Source: JASHPR01 sp963795055 (GTDB taxonomy: Bacteria > Actinomycetota > Actinomycetes > Streptosporangiales > Streptosporangiaceae). From it: 64,000 nt of DNA. Both the position numbers and the translations under genes were made by a program. This document shows positions 7,011 to 15,001 of the stretch, piece by piece. Within the stretch, counting starts at the first letter, position 1. Each line of letters starts with the position of its first letter. The stretch spans positions 99,019-163,018 of the forward strand of contig CAWCGJ010000002.1 of the NCBI GenBank assembly GCA_963795055.1, read 5' to 3'. The notes beneath the pieces are model-generated. The model saw only the letters and a program-made list of their open reading frames with translations, was not told where the DNA came from and searched no databases.

Positions 7011-7945
7011 CCGGTCGACTGACCCGGCGCCCCGGGGGAGCGGCCCGGCTGCGCGCGCTGCTGGAGTCCGGCCAGACCATCGTGGCCCCGGGCGCGTTCG
7101 ATCCGCTGGCCGCCCGGCTGGTGGAGGAGGCCGGGTTCCCGGCGGTGTACATGACCGGGTTCGGGACCTCGGCCGCGCTGCTCGGGCGGCCCGACGTCGG
7201 GCTGCTGACCATGACCGAGATGGCCGGCAACGCCGGGCGGATCGCCGCGTGCGTGGACATCCCGGTGATCGCCGACGCCGATACCGGCTACGGCAACCCG
7301 CTGAACGTGATCCGCACCGTCGGCGCCTACGAGGCCGCCGGGGTGGCCGCGATCCATATCGAGGACCAGGTGGCGCCGAAAAAGTGCGGCCACATGGAGG
7401 GCAAGCTCGTCATCGCGCCGCAGGAGATGGCCGAAAAGATCCGGGCCGCGGCCGAGGCGCGGGCGCAGCCCGAGTTCGTGATCATCGCCCGGACCGACGC
7501 GCGCGCCGTCGAAGGCCTGGACAGCGCCCTCGAACGCGGGCGCCTGTACCGCGAAGCCGGGGCCGACGTGCTGTTCATCGAGGCCGTGCTGTCCGAGCGC
7601 GAGGCCGAGGAGGCGGCGCGGGCCTTCCCCGGCGTGCCGCTGCTGTTCAACTGGGCGGAGGGAGGCAAGACCCCGCCGATCAGCCTCGGCCGGCTGACCG
7701 AGCTCGGATACCGGATCGTGATCTTCCCGATCAGCACGTTGCTGGCCGCCACGGCCGCCATGCGGGGGATACTGCGGGAGATCGCGCAGGCGGGAACGCC
7801 GGCTGCGGCCATGGGCGAACTGCCGTCGTTCGGCGAGTTCACCGATTTCATCGGGTTGCCCGAGGTGCGCGAGATCGAGCGGCGGTACGTCGCGAAGGAC
7901 GCCGCCGCTGAGCACGCCGCGCCCGGGCCGGAGCTGGGAGGTTAG
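7007..7945 (+). CDS. Isocitrate lyase / PEP mutase superfamily enzyme
   Basis: 312 residues with the (beta/alpha)8 features of this superfamily: the metal-binding DADTGYGN loop, the IHIEDQ strand, and the KKCGH motif carrying the catalytic cysteine found in methylisocitrate lyases and 2,3-dimethylmalate lyases. PEP mutase proper lacks this cysteine loop, so a C-C lyase on a 2-hydroxy-dicarboxylic acid is more likely. In this operon it may take the place of the usual HpaI/MhpE aldolase, cleaving the hydrated ring-fission product to pyruvate-type products. That role is inference. Translation is coupled to the tautomerase gene through GTGA at 7007-7010. Confidence 0.85.
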   Translation: MTGRLTRRPGGAARLRALLESGQTIVAPGAFDPLAARLVEEAGFPAVYMTGFGTSAALLGRPDVGLLTMTEMAGNAGRIAACVDIPVIADADTGYGNPLNVIRTVGAYEAAGVAAIHIEDQVAPKKCGHMEGKLVIAPQEMAEKIRAAAEARAQPEFVIIARTDARAVEGLDSALERGRLYREAGADVLFIEAVLSEREAEEAARAFPGVPLLFNWAEGGKTPPISLGRLTELGYRIVIFPISTLLAATAAMRGILREIAQAGTPAAAMGELPSFGEFTDFIGLPEVREIERRYVAKDAAAEHAAPGPELGG

Positions 7946-7947
7946 GG

Positions 7948-8376
7948 ATGGCAGCGACGTTTGAGCGGCCTAGCGTGACCGCGGAGCTGGCCCGGGCGAT
8001 GATCGACGCGGCCGAGCGGAAGGCGGCCGAGATGGGCCACCCGTTCGTGATCGCCGTCGTCGACGAGAGCGGAGTGCTGAAGGCGTTCAGCCGCATGGAC
8101 GGCGCCGCCCTGCTGTCGGTCCAGGTGGCCCAGGACAAGGCCTACACCGCGGTCGGGTTCGGCATGGCCACCGACGCGTGGCACGACTTCGTCAAGGGCG
8201 ACCCGCCCCTGGCCATGGGCGCGGCCCCTGGCATCGACCGGCTGATCGTCTTCGGCGGCGGGTACCCGATCAAGATCGGGGACAGCGTCGTCGGCGGCAT
8301 CGGGGTCAGCGGCGGCCACTACAGCCAGGACATGGAAGTGGCCCAGGCCGGGCTGACCGCCGTGCCCGATTCGTGA
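7948..8376 (+). CDS. GlcG/HbpS-like (DUF336) protein
   Basis: 142 residues matching the single-domain GlcG/HbpS fold: an N-terminal helix with ARAMIDAAERKAAEMG, the FVIAVVDESGVLKAFSRMDGA core, and a C-terminal GGGYPIKIGDSVVGGIGVSGG block. Members are found in glycolate, propanediol and aromatic catabolic operons. The Streptomyces HbpS homologue binds haem and is secreted, but no signal peptide is visible here. Located 2 bp after the lyase gene and followed by a terminator-like hairpin, it closes the rightward operon. Its biochemical role is unproven. Confidence 0.85.
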   Translation: MAATFERPSVTAELARAMIDAAERKAAEMGHPFVIAVVDESGVLKAFSRMDGAALLSVQVAQDKAYTAVGFGMATDAWHDFVKGDPPLAMGAAPGIDRLIVFGGGYPIKIGDSVVGGIGVSGGHYSQDMEVAQAGLTAVPDS

Positions 8377-8391
8377 CCGCCCCCTGACTCC

Positions 8392-8409
8392 GCCGGGTAA
8401 TCACCCGGC
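8392..8409 (+). terminator. Hairpin after the GlcG-like gene
   Basis: GCCGGGT and ACCCGGC form a perfect 7-bp stem around an AATC loop, 15 bp after the stop codon. No T-run follows, as is usual for high-GC actinomycetes. It probably ends the rightward catabolic operon. Confidence 0.45.
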
Positions 8410-8478
8410 AGGGATGATGTCACTATCCCCTCCGCGCGGGACAGTGTCCTTCACGGACCGACGTTCAGGGACGGTGCC

Positions 8479-8799
8479 ATGACTGACAGCGACGAACTCA
8501 ACGAAGTCAGCAGCAGCAGTAACTGGCCCCAGGTACGCAGCGCGCCACTGATAACCGGCGGATCGCTGGTCGCCGTCGGCGGCCTGATCGCGCTGGCGGG
8601 CGTGATCGTCGGCGGCCTGCACCTCATCGCGGCCACCCGGCAGTGGATCAGCGAGATGGAGGTGCCACCGAGCGAGCTGGCCAGGGTCAAGTGGGCGCAG
8701 GCCAGGGCGGCGGCCTCGGCCGGGGTCGGCGCGTGGCAGAACGGCACTAAGGCCGTCGTGGTCGAGGCACCCGCCGTCGTGGAGATGCCGGAGGCGTAG
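8479..8799 (+). CDS. Small single-pass membrane protein of unknown function
   Basis: 106 residues from an ATG at 8479. A Ser/Asn/Glu-rich N-terminus of about 22 residues precedes one hydrophobic span of about 25 residues (GSLVAVGGLIALAGVIVGGL), then a soluble Ala/Val-rich tail. No recognised domain or cysteine is present. It stands alone between the catabolic operon and the convergent cyclase gene. GC-rich third positions and the sensible membrane topology support real coding, but no function can be assigned. Confidence 0.55.
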   Translation: MTDSDELNEVSSSSNWPQVRSAPLITGGSLVAVGGLIALAGVIVGGLHLIAATRQWISEMEVPPSELARVKWAQARAAASAGVGAWQNGTKAVVVEAPAVVEMPEA

Positions 8800-8858
8800 C
8801 CCCGGGCGGCGCTGCCGCCGACGGGGATCACCGCTGAATCAGCGGAACTCGGCGGGCG

Positions 8859-9803
8859 TCACAGGATCGCGATCGGGTTGACCGGGGAGCCGGTGCCCCG
8901 GACCAGCCGGAGCGGCGCGACCACGCAGCAGAACGACCAGCGGCCCGCCTCCTCGCAGAGCCCGGCCAGGTCGTCGAGCTGCAGCCAGTCGAGCAGGTGC
9001 AGGCCCATCGCGTTGACGGCCAGCACGTGCACGGGGAAGTCGACGCCCTCGGCCGCGCTGGGGAAGGTGTCGTTGTTGCTGTCGCTGCCCAGCACGGCGA
9101 CCCGGCGCTCGGCCACCAGCTCCAGTGCCTCGGGATGCAGCCCGGCGCGGGCTCGGGCCGAGTCCCAGGGGCCGAGCTCGGCCTGGCGCTGGCGGTGCCC
9201 GACCCGGACGAGCAGCAGGTCGCCCTGGCCGACGCGCACCTGCTGCGCTTCGGCGGCCCCGATCAGGTCGCCGGCGGTCACGTGGTCACCCGGCTCCAGC
9301 CAGGGAATCCCGCGCAGCCGCGGGATGTCCAGCAGGACGCCGCGGCCGACGATCCCGTTGCGTGCGATCTGGATGGACAGCTCGGCGGCCCCGGTCGCGC
9401 CGACGGTGTCCGCGGGTACGTCGTTGTAGAGCCTGGCCTGGTAGATGACGTGGCACAGGGCGTCGATGTGACTGTCGGCGTTCCCGTGAATGTTCATGGC
9501 CAGCCGGTCGGTGGCAAACGACAGCCCGTCCGGGTCGGCCTGGTCCCCGGCGGGGCTGGTCATCACGTGCACGGCAGGATCCGGGTTGTCGGGCGCCACG
9601 CGGGTCTCGATCGGCGCGGCGAGAGTCACCGTCCGGCCCAGCCTGACCTCGCCGGCTGCGGCCAGCACCTGCTCCGGCGTGATGTAGTTCAGCCCGCCGC
9701 GCCGGTCGGCGGGTCCCCAGGCCGACGCGTTCCGCAATCGCTGGTACAGGGCGCCGAAGCTCGCGGCGTCCATGAGCGGCCCGGGGCCCGGCGGCGTGGT
9801 CAT
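8859..9803 (-). CDS. Cyclase family protein (kynurenine-formamidase-like fold)
   Basis: 314 residues from the ATG at 9803, which overlaps the stop of the upstream kinase gene as ATGA. A longer open frame upstream is antisense noise. The metal-binding cluster of the cyclase/formamidase family is seen as NIHGNADSHIDALCH (the H-x-G-x-x-x-H-x-D-x-x-x-H pattern). A second conserved stretch, VAVLGSDSNNDTF, and a C-terminal NAMGLHLLDWLQLDDL segment match larger members of this family. These enzymes hydrolyse amide or lactone bonds. The substrate is not evident, and the lipid-kinase neighbour does not clarify it. Confidence 0.82.
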   Translation of the reverse strand: MTTPPGPGPLMDAASFGALYQRLRNASAWGPADRRGGLNYITPEQVLAAAGEVRLGRTVTLAAPIETRVAPDNPDPAVHVMTSPAGDQADPDGLSFATDRLAMNIHGNADSHIDALCHVIYQARLYNDVPADTVGATGAAELSIQIARNGIVGRGVLLDIPRLRGIPWLEPGDHVTAGDLIGAAEAQQVRVGQGDLLLVRVGHRQRQAELGPWDSARARAGLHPEALELVAERRVAVLGSDSNNDTFPSAAEGVDFPVHVLAVNAMGLHLLDWLQLDDLAGLCEEAGRWSFCCVVAPLRLVRGTGSPVNPIAIL

Positions 9804-11173
9804 CAGCCGTACCGCCCGGCGACCACCAGGGCCAGCTGCGCGATCGTGGAGCCGGACAGCAGCCGCACGGGCCGCGCCCGGGACGGGTGCACCACGCTGC
9901 TGGGCAGGCGGACCCGCAGCGCGCTCGGCAGCGACGCGAAGACCAGGGGAGGATCCATCTGCAGGGCCTCGCCGTCGATCCCGATCTCCACCGGAGCGCC
10001 CGAGTCGACCTCGAACTGCGGGGCGCTCCACTCGAGCCAGCCCGGGAAGCGGCGGACCCGGCCGGCCGCCTCCAGCGCCACGAACCGGCTGGCCTGCGCC
10101 GCGTCGGCGATCCTGGCCGCGACGATCCCGAGCACGCCAAGGTCCAGCCGCTGCCGCGTACCCACCTCGACCAGGTGGTCCATCTGGTACGGGTCGTTGG
10201 ACACCAGGATCAGGTCGGCGGTCGGGTAGTAGGCGTCGGGTCCGCGGAAGCGCAGGTCGAGCCGTTTTGCCTGCGGCCCGAGCAGTTCCGGCAGGATCGA
10301 CGCGGCCGTGCTCATCTTGGCGTCGCGGTACTCGGGCGACTGGACCACCTTCGCGTACAGGCCGAGCGACGCGTTGTTGACGAAGATCCGGCCGTTGACC
10401 GAGGCGAGGTCGATCTGGCGCTCGACCGCGTCCCCGAACGCGTCCAGCGCGCCCACCACGTCGTTGCGGTTCAGCCCCAGGTCGAGCGCGAAGTGGTTCC
10501 TGGTCCCGGCGGGCACGCACACGTGCGGCACGTTACGGCGGCTGGCCACGGTCGCGACCAGCGCTTGGGAGCCGTCGCCGCCGGCCATGCCGATCACGTC
10601 CGCGCCGCGCGCGATGGCGTCCTCGGCCAGCTGGAGCAGGTCGTCCCCGGGTTGCAGCACGATGGGCTCGATGCCCCGCTTCTCGCACTCCTCGGCCAGC
10701 CGGAATTTCTCGGCCTTCCCGCCTCCCGACTTCAGGTTCATGATCAGCACGGGATGCCCGGCGGGCGCCACCGGCGTCGCGTTCATGGCCGCCAGGTGGG
10801 CCCGCTGCGCCGGTGCCCGCAACGCGTAGCGCGCCGACACCACCGATACCGCGGCCACGACGAGGAGCCCGAGCACCGCGAGCCCGTGGTAGTCCTCGAA
10901 CACCAGGCTCGTGATCAGGCCCGCCACCGCCGCGACCGCGACGATCACGGCGATGACCCGCACGACCCCGCGCCTCGACACCGCGTACCAGCCCGCGATG
11001 ACGCAGATGGCCAGGCAGGCCAGGCCCGCCAGCACGGCCGCGAAGTGCCGCACCACGCCGATCAGCACCAGCCCGGCGGCGGCCACCAGGGCGAGCAGCG
11101 CCACCACGGCCGCCGCGCGCGCCCCGGCCGAGGGGCGGTGCGCCTTGTTCTCCGGCACCCAGTTCTCCGGCAC
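9803..11173 (-). CDS. Diacylglycerol kinase-like lipid kinase with N-terminal membrane region
   Basis: 456 residues. The first roughly 130 residues contain about four hydrophobic segments and are membrane-embedded. The DAGK catalytic domain follows, with LIMNLKSGGGKAE (nucleotide loop), the signature AGGDGSQALVA (a GGDG glycine loop), and VPAGTRNHFALDLGLN. C-terminal beta-rich segments include the EIGIDGEAL motif typical of YegS/DgkB enzymes. It should phosphorylate a lipid such as diacylglycerol or a polyprenol at the membrane. Fusion of this kinase to a multi-pass N-terminus is known in actinobacteria. Its stop overlaps the start of the cyclase gene, so the two are coupled. Confidence 0.87.
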   Translation of the reverse strand: MPENWVPENKAHRPSAGARAAAVVALLALVAAAGLVLIGVVRHFAAVLAGLACLAICVIAGWYAVSRRGVVRVIAVIVAVAAVAGLITSLVFEDYHGLAVLGLLVVAAVSVVSARYALRAPAQRAHLAAMNATPVAPAGHPVLIMNLKSGGGKAEKFRLAEECEKRGIEPIVLQPGDDLLQLAEDAIARGADVIGMAGGDGSQALVATVASRRNVPHVCVPAGTRNHFALDLGLNRNDVVGALDAFGDAVERQIDLASVNGRIFVNNASLGLYAKVVQSPEYRDAKMSTAASILPELLGPQAKRLDLRFRGPDAYYPTADLILVSNDPYQMDHLVEVGTRQRLDLGVLGIVAARIADAAQASRFVALEAAGRVRRFPGWLEWSAPQFEVDSGAPVEIGIDGEALQMDPPLVFASLPSALRVRLPSSVVHPSRARPVRLLSGSTIAQLALVVAGRYG

Positions 11174-11381
11174 CCATTCCTCCGAGGGAAGCGCCAGCCT
11201 ATCCCGATCGCGCCATCATTTCCCGCCGCGCCCGGCCCGCGCCATCCCGGATCACCCGCCCGGGGTGGCGCGCGCCGGGCGCCGGGGCTGATGGACTGGC
11301 GCCGACCAGCACCTGCGGGAGGAAGAAGACGTCATGATGCCGGGTGGCCGCGGCGGCTCAGTCACCCGGGCGAGGTGATAG

Positions 11382-13136
11382 GTGGCGTCGCCCGTTGACC
11401 GGCGCCTGCTGCGTCACGCCCGGGCCGCCCGTGGCTACCTGATCACCGCGGTCGGCCTGGGGCTCGCGGCCACGGCCCTGATCCTGGCCCAGGCGGGCCT
11501 GCTGGCTCACGCGCTCGCGACGGCGGCGCGCACCAGCCCCGGCGCGGCCCCGCTGTGGGGCACCCTGCTGGCGCTGCTGGGCGTGGTTATGGCCCGCGCG
11601 GCGGTGTCGTACGGCGGAGAGGTCGCCGCGCTGCGGGCCGCGGCCACGGTCAAATCGCAGCTGCGGCGCGCGCTGGCCGCCCGCACCCTGCGGCTCGGCC
11701 CGGCCTGGCTGGGCGGCCAGCAGACGGGCGAGATCACCGTGCTGGCCACCAGGGGACTGGACGGGCTCGACCCGTATTTCGCACGCTACGTCCCGCAGCT
11801 GATCCTGGCGGTCGCGGTCCCCATCGCGGTGCTGGCCCGGGTGGCCGCCGCGGACTGGATCTCCGCGCTCATCATCGCCGTCACGCTGCCGCTGATCCCG
11901 CTGTTCGCCGTGCTGGTGGGCTGGCACACCAAGGCCCGTACGCAGCGGCAGTGGCGGCTGCTCGCCACCCTGGCCGGGCACTTCCTCGACGTGGTCGAGG
12001 GCCTGCCCACCCTCAAGATCTTCGGCCGGGCGAGGGTGCAGGAAGAAGTGATCGGGAAGGTCACCGGCGAGTACCGGGCCACCACGATGTCCGTGCTCCG
12101 GGTGGCGTTCCTGTCCGCGCTCGTGCTCGAGCTGGCCGCCTCGGTCGCCACCGCCCTGGTCGCGGTGGAGGTGGGGCTGCGGCTGCTGTACGGCCACCTG
12201 GGGTACCAGACCGCGCTGCTGGTGCTGCTGCTGACCCCCGAGGCCTTCCTGCCGCTGCGGTCGGTCAGCGCCCAGTTCCACGCCAGCATGGAGGGCTCCG
12301 CCGCGGCCGGGCGGGTCCTGGAGATCCTCGACACCGAGCCCGGCACCGCCGCCTCGGCCGGCGGGGCGCCCGCCGCCCCGGCCCGCCCGGCCGCGACCGC
12401 GGACCTGCGGGCCGAGGAGGTGACGCTGAGCGGGATCACCGTGACCTATCCCGGACGGCGCCAGCCCGTGCTGGACGAGGTGAACCTGACGATCCGGCCG
12501 GGGGAGCGCATCCTGCTGACCGGGCCGAGCGGCGCGGGCAAGAGCACCCTGCTGGCGCTGCTGCTCGGGTTCGTCCGGCCGGACGCGGGCACCATCCGGG
12601 CCGGAGGCGCCGGCCTGGTCCCGGCCGACGACGACCGGTGGCGCGCCCAGATCGCCTGGGTGCCCCAGCATCCGCACCTGTTCGCCGGCAGCGTGGCCGA
12701 CAACATCGCGCTCGGCCAGCCGGGCGCCAGCCCGGAAGCGATCGGGCAGGCGGCCCGGCTGGCCGGCGCGGCGGAGTTCATCGAGGCCCTACCGGGCGGG
12801 TACCAGGCCGTGCTCGGGGAGCGCGCGCGGCGGCTGTCCGCGGGCCAGCGGCAGAAGATAGCGCTGGCCCGGGCGTTCCTGCGGGACGCGCCGCTGCTGC
12901 TGCTCGACGAGCCCGCCGCGCACCTGGACCCGGCCAGCACCCGGCAGGTCGCCGAGGCCCTCCAGACCGTGCTGGCCGGCCGCACCGTGGTCCTGGTCAG
13001 CCACGGCTCGGGCCTGCCCGCGGTGGCCACCCGCGTCATCCGCCTGGACCGGGGGGCGCTGGTCTCCCCGGCGCTGCCGTCCCCGGCGGGACCCGCCGGG
13101 CCGGCCGGCGTGCCCGTTATGACGGTGATCCCATGA
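11382..13136 (+). CDS. cydD: Thiol reductant ABC exporter subunit CydD
   Basis: 584 residues from GTG at 11382. An N-terminal ABC type-1 transmembrane domain (about six spans, residues 1-310) is followed by an ABC ATPase with Walker A GPSGAGKSTLLALLL, signature RRLSAGQRQKIALARAF and Walker B APLLLLDEPAAHLDP. CydDC exports glutathione- or cysteine-type reductants and haem-related compounds, and is needed for assembly of cytochrome bd oxidase. The gene overlaps cydC by ATGA. The cydAB oxidase genes, often adjacent in actinomycetes, are not in this window. Confidence 0.93.
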   Translation: MASPVDRRLLRHARAARGYLITAVGLGLAATALILAQAGLLAHALATAARTSPGAAPLWGTLLALLGVVMARAAVSYGGEVAALRAAATVKSQLRRALAARTLRLGPAWLGGQQTGEITVLATRGLDGLDPYFARYVPQLILAVAVPIAVLARVAAADWISALIIAVTLPLIPLFAVLVGWHTKARTQRQWRLLATLAGHFLDVVEGLPTLKIFGRARVQEEVIGKVTGEYRATTMSVLRVAFLSALVLELAASVATALVAVEVGLRLLYGHLGYQTALLVLLLTPEAFLPLRSVSAQFHASMEGSAAAGRVLEILDTEPGTAASAGGAPAAPARPAATADLRAEEVTLSGITVTYPGRRQPVLDEVNLTIRPGERILLTGPSGAGKSTLLALLLGFVRPDAGTIRAGGAGLVPADDDRWRAQIAWVPQHPHLFAGSVADNIALGQPGASPEAIGQAARLAGAAEFIEALPGGYQAVLGERARRLSAGQRQKIALARAFLRDAPLLLLDEPAAHLDPASTRQVAEALQTVLAGRTVVLVSHGSGLPAVATRVIRLDRGALVSPALPSPAGPAGPAGVPVMTVIP

Positions 13137-14881
13137 CCGCGGCCGCGCGCCGTCCCCTGCTGCGCCTGCTCCGGCTGGCCCGGCCGATGCGCGGCCAGCT
13201 GCTGGCGTCGGTCCTGGCCGGCGCGGCGGCCACCGGCTGCGGCGTGGCCCTGCTGGCCGTGTCCGGGTTCCTGCTGGCCCGGGCGTCCGAGCATCCCAGC
13301 ATCATCGTGCTCTCCGTGGCCATCGTCGCGGTCCGCGGCCTGTCGGTCGGGCGGGGCGTGTTCCGCTACCTCGAGCGGCTGACCTCGCACGACGTCGCGT
13401 TCCGGATCCTGGCCGACATCCGGGTGGCGATCTACCGGCGGCTGGAGCGGCTGGCCCCGGCCGGGCTGGCCGCCTTCCGCTCCGGCGACCTGCTGGCCCG
13501 CCTGATCAGCGACGTGGACGCCACCCAGGACCTGTTCCTGCGCGGGATCGGCCCGCCGCTGGCCGCGGCGCTGGTCGGCGCGGGCGCGGTGACCGCGTGC
13601 CTGTTCATCCTCGCCCCGGCAGCCGGCGTGCTCGCCCTGGGCCTGGTGACGGCCGGGGTCGTGGTCCCGGCCCTGGCCGTCGCGGCCTCGCGCCGCGCCG
13701 CCCGGGTCACCGCTCCGGCGCGCGGCGAGCTCGGCGCGACCCTGACCGACCTGCTGTCCGGCGCTGCCGAGCTGCACGCGTTCGGCGCGCAGGACAGCGG
13801 CCTGGCCGCGGTGGCCGCGGCCGACCGGCAGCTGACCTCGCTGGCCCGGCGCTCGGCCGCCGCGGCCGGCCTGGGCAGCGGGCTGATGACCGCGGTGTCC
13901 GGGCTCACCGTGTGGGGGGTCCTGGTCCTGGGCGTGGCGGCCGTGGCCGACGGCACGCTGACCCGGGTGCCGTTGGCCGTGGTGACCCTCACCGCGCTGG
14001 CCGCCTTCGAGGCCGTCACCGCCCTGCCTGCGGCCGCCCTGCAGCTCGGCGAGGCCCGCGCCTCGGCGCGCCGGATCGGCGCGGTCCTCGACGCGCCGGA
14101 CCCGGTCCGCGACCCCGTGGCGCCCCGCCCGCTGCCCGCCGGGCCCGTGCGGGTGCGTATGCGCGGCGTGCAGGTCCGGTACCAGTCCGACGGGCCGTTC
14201 GCGCTGGACGGGTTCGACCTTGACCTGGCGCCCGGGCGCAGGGTGGCGCTGGTCGGCCCCAACGGCGCGGGCAAGTCCACGGTGGCCGCCGTGCTGCTGC
14301 GCTTCTGGGACCCGGCCGGCGGCTCGGTCACCCTGGCCGGCGCCTCCGGTGACCCCGACGGTGCCGGCCTGGCCAGCTACGCCGCCGACGACGTACGCGC
14401 GGTGATCGGCGGCTGCCCCCAGGACCCGCACATCTTCGACGCCACCGTCCGGGACAACCTGGGCCTGGCCCGGCCCGGCGCGAGCGACGACGAGCTGGCC
14501 GCCGCGGCGGCGGCCGCCCGGCTGCTGCCCTGGATCCAGTCGCTGCCCCGCGGCTGGGACACCCGCGTCGGCCCCCGGGGCGCGGCCATGTCCGGCGGGG
14601 AGCGGCAGCGGCTCGCCCTGGCCCGGGCGCTGCTGGCCGACCCGGACCTGCTGATCCTCGACGAGCCCACGGCCCACCTCGACCCCGAGGCGCGGTCCGC
14701 GCTCACCGCCGACCTGCTCGCCGCCACCGCGGGCCGGTCCACCCTGCTCATCACCCACGACTTCGAAGGGCTCGACCAGGTCGACGAGATCATCGTGCTG
14801 GACCGGGGCCAGGTGGCGCAGCGCGGCACGCACCGCGAGCTGATCCGCGCCGACGGCCCGTACCGGCAGCTGCACGGCTGA
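13133..14881 (+). CDS. cydC: Thiol reductant ABC exporter subunit CydC
   Basis: 582 residues from the ATG at 13133, which overlaps the cydD stop. The transmembrane domain occupies about residues 1-310. The ATPase carries Walker A GPNGAGKSTVAAVLLR, signature MSGGERQRLALARALL and Walker B LLILDEPTAHLDPE, then the H-loop LLITHDFE. Together with CydD it forms the heterodimeric exporter. The tail ends in RELIRADGPYRQLHG, typical of CydC. Nothing in the sequence suggests inactivity. Confidence 0.93.
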   Translation: MTAAARRPLLRLLRLARPMRGQLLASVLAGAAATGCGVALLAVSGFLLARASEHPSIIVLSVAIVAVRGLSVGRGVFRYLERLTSHDVAFRILADIRVAIYRRLERLAPAGLAAFRSGDLLARLISDVDATQDLFLRGIGPPLAAALVGAGAVTACLFILAPAAGVLALGLVTAGVVVPALAVAASRRAARVTAPARGELGATLTDLLSGAAELHAFGAQDSGLAAVAAADRQLTSLARRSAAAAGLGSGLMTAVSGLTVWGVLVLGVAAVADGTLTRVPLAVVTLTALAAFEAVTALPAAALQLGEARASARRIGAVLDAPDPVRDPVAPRPLPAGPVRVRMRGVQVRYQSDGPFALDGFDLDLAPGRRVALVGPNGAGKSTVAAVLLRFWDPAGGSVTLAGASGDPDGAGLASYAADDVRAVIGGCPQDPHIFDATVRDNLGLARPGASDDELAAAAAAARLLPWIQSLPRGWDTRVGPRGAAMSGGERQRLALARALLADPDLLILDEPTAHLDPEARSALTADLLAATAGRSTLLITHDFEGLDQVDEIIVLDRGQVAQRGTHRELIRADGPYRQLHG

Positions 14882-14894
14882 GCCCGGACTGCCC

Positions 14895-14900
14895 TAGACT
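14895..14900 (+). promoter_or_regulatory. Candidate -10 element upstream of tig
   Basis: TAGACT sits 14 bp after the cydC stop and about 100 bp before the tig start, matching the actinomycete TANNNT -10 pattern. No clear -35 is visible. It would give a 5' leader of roughly 95 nt. Confidence 0.35.
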
Positions 14901-15001
14901 TGGCGGCCTAGCCGTGCGTGACCAGTCGCCGTGCGTAACCACCTGTGCCCGGGTCGCGGGACGATGCCCGCCCGGGAGGGGAGCCGAGGAGTGACCCCGA
15001 C

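Noticed and set aside
8859..10520. 553-codon minus-strand frame covering the cyclase and part of the kinase gene
   Set aside because: The upstream part is a shadow of the kinase gene in another frame. The ATGA overlap at 9803 sets the true start.
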